Shown one piece after another: positions 8,114-10,000 of a DNA stretch of 10,000 nt. Every line of letters starts with the position of its first letter. Within the stretch, counting starts at the first letter, position 1. The position numbers were made by a program, and so were the translations under genes. The notes below the pieces were generated by a model. That model had not been told where the DNA came from. It saw only the letters and a program-made list of their open reading frames with translations, and searched no databases. The DNA lies in contig JAIWOG010000018.1 in assembly GCA_020217035.1 (NCBI GenBank), positions 1 to 10,000 of the forward strand, written 5' to 3'. Origin of the DNA: Magnetospirillum sp. (GTDB lineage Bacteria > Pseudomonadota > Alphaproteobacteria > Rhodospirillales > Magnetospirillaceae).

Positions 8114-9205
8114 TCAACGCGACAGAACTTTCAGTACCTGTTCCAGCAAGTTGTCCACCTGCTGCTTGGCGATGGGCGGGGGATGGTCGCTTCCCTGCGG
8201 TACCGGCGGGATCACCGGAGAAGCCGCCGGCTTCGGCGGTTCTGGCGGCGGCGACGGCTTGGCCGGGGCCAGGCCGCTTTCCATGCGTTCCAGGCGTTTG
8301 TTGACCATTTCCAGGAAACCGGACAGGGCGTCCACCTTGTCGGCGCTGCTGACCCGCTCCTCCATGTTGCCGATGCGGCTGGAGATGGCTTCCAGCACCT
8401 GGGTGATGGACGAGGTGTCCACCCCCTGGGCCTGGCCTGGGGCTTGTTCGATCCGTTGTTCGATGCGGGCCACCCGCTTCGAGATGACGTCAAGTGCCAG
8501 CCTCAGCGGCGTTACGTCAACCGGCTTGGCCTCGTCGATCTTGCGTTCGACGCTGGCCATGCGTTCGGCGATGGTTTCCAGGTTGGTGGTCACCGGGGCC
8601 ATGTCCACCGCCTCGGCGACACGGGCCGGCAGTTCCTCGACCTTCTCTTCGACCTTTTCCACCTTGTGGACCATGGTCTCCAGGATCTGGACCATGGGCG
8701 AGGGATCGTAGGCTTCGCTTTGGCCGATCATTTCCTCGATATGGCCCAGACGGTCGGCGATGACCGACAATTGGCTGCTGCCTTGCGGCCCGGTCAAGGC
8801 GTTGGCGCCCAAGCGGGATTCCAGGTGGTCAAGCCGTTCGGTGATCAGTTGGAAGCCGTGGGCGGTGTCGTGGGCGGTGCCCTGGATGGCGTTGCGCAGC
8901 CCGGCCAGGTGTTGGCCGACGGTCTTCAACGCGCTGGCGAAGGCTTCCACCGCCGCCAGGGCCTGAAGGTCGCGGCGTTCCATGCGGCCCAGGGTTTCCA
9001 GCACCGCCTCGGCGGCATAGGTGCGGCTGCTGGCGTTCAGGGCCTCGAAAGTGAAGGACAGGGCTTCCAGGCGTTCGAGCAGGGGCACCAAGGTGGCCTG
9101 GTCCGCGACGGCCGGGGAATGGGGTGAGGAATGCACGGCCATCCCGGTGCCTGGACTTTGTTCCCCCATCGGCCTTTCCATGTCTTGCGGATCGTCGGAA
9201 ACCAC
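8114..9205 (-). CDS. Coiled-coil repeat protein of unknown function with proline-rich C-terminus
   Basis: The protein is 363 residues long and no known family was recognised. It has no signal peptide or membrane segment. After a polar N-terminus (1-35) it is almost wholly predicted helical, with heptad spacing of Leu, Ile and Val. From about 167 to 312 a degenerate unit recurs five times, starting at Asp167, Asp201, Asp230, Asp263 and Asp292. Its pattern is D-x-x-[PS], then L-[ED]-x-[IM] and R-[IVM]-x-x-[IMV]-E-x-[RK]-[IV]. Residues 313-344 are rich in Pro, and a short amphipathic helix ends the protein. This is the look of an elongated, oligomerising structural or scaffold protein; a link to polarity or chemosensory arrays is speculation. 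The GTG start is preferred because AAAGGGG lies 6 nt upstream; an ATG nine codons in (9181) has no such site. The gene is convergent with the kinase operon, ending 15 nt from its stop. Confidence 0.85.
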   Translation of the reverse strand: MVSDDPQDMERPMGEQSPGTGMAVHSSPHSPAVADQATLVPLLERLEALSFTFEALNASSRTYAAEAVLETLGRMERRDLQALAAVEAFASALKTVGQHLAGLRNAIQGTAHDTAHGFQLITERLDHLESRLGANALTGPQGSSQLSVIADRLGHIEEMIGQSEAYDPSPMVQILETMVHKVEKVEEKVEELPARVAEAVDMAPVTTNLETIAERMASVERKIDEAKPVDVTPLRLALDVISKRVARIEQRIEQAPGQAQGVDTSSITQVLEAISSRIGNMEERVSSADKVDALSGFLEMVNKRLERMESGLAPAKPSPPPEPPKPAASPVIPPVPQGSDHPPPIAKQQVDNLLEQVLKVLSR

Positions 9206-9211
9206 ACCAAA

Positions 9212-9218
9212 CCCCTTT
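9212..9218 (-). promoter_or_regulatory. Ribosome binding site of the coiled-coil protein gene
   Basis: Read on the minus strand this is AAAGGGG, 6 nt before the GTG at 9205. It supports the GTG start over the downstream ATG at 9181. Confidence 0.6.
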
Positions 9219-9247
9219 GTTTCTCACCCGAAACCGAAGTAAACAAC

Positions 9248-9276
9248 ACTATGCCTTGATCGGCTGTGCCGTACAA
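9248..9276 (-). promoter_or_regulatory. Possible sigma-70-type promoter for the coiled-coil protein gene
   Basis: On the minus strand, TTGTAC (9276-9271) and CATAGT (9253-9248) are 17 nt apart and would give a leader of roughly 37 nt. Matches to the consensus are modest (3 of 6 and 4 of 6), so this is only a candidate. Confidence 0.22.
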
Positions 9277-9328
9277 GGGCGGGGGGCGGGCCAACCCGCT
9301 GATGGCGATCGTCGGAGTTGCCGCGTCC

Positions 9329-9634
9329 ATGGAAAATCCTTGCGTGATGGTTGTCGACGACAACAAGGCCAACCGCGACCTTTACATGGACTTGCTGGAA
9401 ATGACCCCGTTCACCGGCAGCGGCATGGAGGTGGCCCGTGACATCTTCGCCGCAATGGGAGCGGACGCACCCCCCATCCTGGCCATGACCGCCTCGGCCT
9501 TGCCCGACTTGATCGACCGTTTACAAGAACATGGTTTCGTCGGCCTGGTGACCAAGCCGTGCGGGGTTTCCACCTTTCTGGCCGCGGTGCATTGGGGCAT
9601 GGGCGGCAAACATCAGGAATTCAAGCTTTTCTAG
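9329..9634 (+). CDS. Truncated receiver-like protein lacking the phosphoacceptor region
   Basis: The protein is 101 residues long. It starts like a receiver domain, with VMVVDDN (Asp10-Asp11) and a first helix, KANRDLYMDLLEM. It then jumps at about residues 26-33 straight to a segment resembling helix 3 and beyond: GMEVARDIFAAMG, the Thr motif ILAMTAS (Thr54), and the Lys-Pro motif LVTKP (Lys76). Compared with a normal receiver of about 120 residues, some 30 residues are missing. These cover strand 2, helix 2 and strand 3 with the DxxMP phosphoacceptor. The frame is open throughout, so it is either an in-frame deletion remnant or a non-phosphorylated protein. The ATG at 9329 is chosen because the receiver fold begins there; GGAG at 9314-9317 is 11 nt away, which is rather far. 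In-frame starts at 9302 (ATG) and 9266 (GTG) would add 9 and 21 residues without homology. It stands alone, between a divergent and a downstream gene. Confidence 0.6.
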   Translation: MENPCVMVVDDNKANRDLYMDLLEMTPFTGSGMEVARDIFAAMGADAPPILAMTASALPDLIDRLQEHGFVGLVTKPCGVSTFLAAVHWGMGGKHQEFKLF

Positions 9635-9655
9635 GGTCATCCCCGAGGATTGACC
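9635..9655 (+). terminator. Hairpin directly after the truncated receiver gene
   Basis: GGTCATCC (9635-9642) pairs with GGATTGACC (9647-9655), giving 8 base pairs with one bulged T and a 4-nt loop. It starts on the first base after the stop codon. No T-run follows, so it is not a canonical intrinsic terminator; it may be a weak one or an mRNA end structure. Confidence 0.3.
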
Positions 9656-9668
9656 GGCGTCAAGGTGG

Positions 9669-9697
9669 TTGTCGGCCTAGGCTTTAAATATTAGAAT
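9669..9697 (+). promoter_or_regulatory. Predicted sigma-70-type promoter of the membrane fusion protein gene
   Basis: TTGTCG (9669-9674) and TAGAAT (9692-9697) are separated by exactly 17 nt, matching the consensus at 4 of 6 and 5 of 6 positions. The expected transcription start near 9704 gives a leader of about 16 nt. The -10 element lies inside the palindrome at 9691-9704, so a bound repressor would block polymerase. Confidence 0.5.
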
Positions 9698-9711
9698 ATT
9701 CTAAATTTAAA
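9683..9711. promoter_or_regulatory. AT-rich inverted repeat, candidate operator
   Basis: The core TTAGAATATTCTAA (9691-9704) is a perfect 14-bp palindrome. It is flanked by TTTAAAT on the left and ATTTAAA on the right, which are complementary but offset by one extra A on the left. This A/T block of 29 bases contains only two G/C bases in otherwise very GC-rich DNA, overlaps the predicted -10 element, and abuts the ribosome binding site of the next gene. It looks like the site of a dimeric repressor (TetR, ArsR or MarR type cannot be told apart). No regulator gene is visible in the window. Confidence 0.55.
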
Positions 9712-9715
9712 GGAG
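9710..9715 (+). promoter_or_regulatory. Ribosome binding site of the membrane fusion protein gene
   Basis: AAGGAG lies 5 nt before the ATG at 9721. It is the strongest site in the window and shares its first two bases with the right arm of the AT-rich inverted repeat. Confidence 0.75.
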
Positions 9716-9720
9716 CCGGC

Positions 9721-10000
9721 ATGAAGCTGTCATGGAAATGGGGCGGAATGGCCATGGTGGCGGCCTTGGCCTTGGCAATCGCCGTCACCCAGCGGAACGG
9801 TAAGGCCGTTGACGCCCAGACTCAGGCGGCAGTGCCCCAGGCGGCCGGAATCTACGGTATCGGCACCGTCGAGGCGCGGGTACAGTCGGCCCTGGGCTTC
9901 GAGGTGGCCGGCACCGTGGTCGAACTGGCCGCCGACCAGGGCGACCGCGTGGTCAAGGGGCAGGTGATGGCCCGTCTGGCCGATGGCGAGCAGCGGGCGG
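9721..10000 (+). CDS. HlyD/RND-type membrane fusion (periplasmic adaptor) protein, 5' end only
   Basis: The first 93 residues are visible and the gene continues past the window. Residues 1-7 are short and basic (MKLSWKW), followed by a hydrophobic segment (8-22) that fits a signal peptide or inner-membrane anchor. A linker rich in Ala and Gln leads to GIGTVEARVQ (47-56) and then V-A-G-T-V-V-E-L with D-x-G-D-x-V-x-K-G-Q-V-M-A-R-L (62-86). This is the half-motif of the lipoyl/biotinyl domain in periplasmic adaptor subunits of RND and ABC (MacA-like, HlyD_D23) exporters. Such proteins link an inner-membrane pump to an outer-membrane channel. Partner transporter genes would be expected downstream, outside the window. 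A close AAGGAG site fixes the start, and the upstream palindrome suggests control by a substrate-sensing repressor. The exported substrate cannot be inferred. Confidence 0.85.
   Translation, partial: MKLSWKWGGMAMVAALALAIAVTQRNGKAVDAQTQAAVPQAAGIYGIGTVEARVQSALGFEVAGTVVELAADQGDRVVKGQVMARLADGEQRA

Noticed and set aside
8084..8119. Possible bidirectional terminator between the convergent kinase and coiled-coil genes
   Set aside because: Only an imperfect stem with several mismatches can be drawn, and there is no T-run on either strand.
8183..9127. A 314-codon plus-strand open frame opposite the coiled-coil gene
   Set aside because: Its composition (repeated Gly-Asp-His-Gln-Phe patterns) is that of an antisense shadow. 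The minus-strand frame has heptad periodicity, a ribosome binding site and consistent codon use.

Overview
This is a high-GC window dominated by two-component and cyclic-di-GMP signalling genes. Base composition, codon use and protein style suggest an alphaproteobacterium of the Rhodospirillaceae or Magnetospirillum kind. That assignment is an inference from style, because the window holds no rRNA or other marker gene.

Layout: (1) At 1-325 is the 3' end of a gene for a GHKL-type ATPase domain resembling anti-sigma or serine-kinase switch proteins. (2) A tight plus-strand block at 463-8098 looks like one operon. It holds a FIST sensor protein, a soluble PAS-PAS hybrid histidine kinase with two receivers and an HPt domain, a receiver-HD-GYP response regulator (predicted c-di-GMP phosphodiesterase), and a membrane-bound hybrid histidine kinase with two receivers. 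Gaps inside the block are 1 nt, 10 nt and a 4-nt ATGA overlap. (3) Convergent to it, 8114-9205 on the minus strand encodes a coiled-coil protein with degenerate repeats and a proline-rich tail; no known family was recognised. (4) At 9329-9634 is a short receiver-like ORF that has lost the middle of the fold, including the phosphoacceptor aspartate. (5) At 9721 a membrane fusion (periplasmic adaptor) protein gene begins and runs off the window, behind an AT-rich palindrome that overlaps a predicted promoter.

How the genes may work together: FIST proteins of the NosP type are known to sit beside hybrid kinases and to control their activity, with c-di-GMP as output. Here the FIST gene, a hybrid kinase with its own HPt, and an HD-GYP regulator are in one transcription unit, so a ligand-to-phosphorelay-to-c-di-GMP pathway is the simplest reading. 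The second kinase has a periplasmic sensor, lacks an HPt, and its first receiver lacks the conserved lysine. It may therefore feed into the same relay through the HPt of the first kinase (inference). No rRNA, tRNA, CRISPR array, insertion sequence or phage gene was seen, and no gene-free stretch exceeds about 140 bases.
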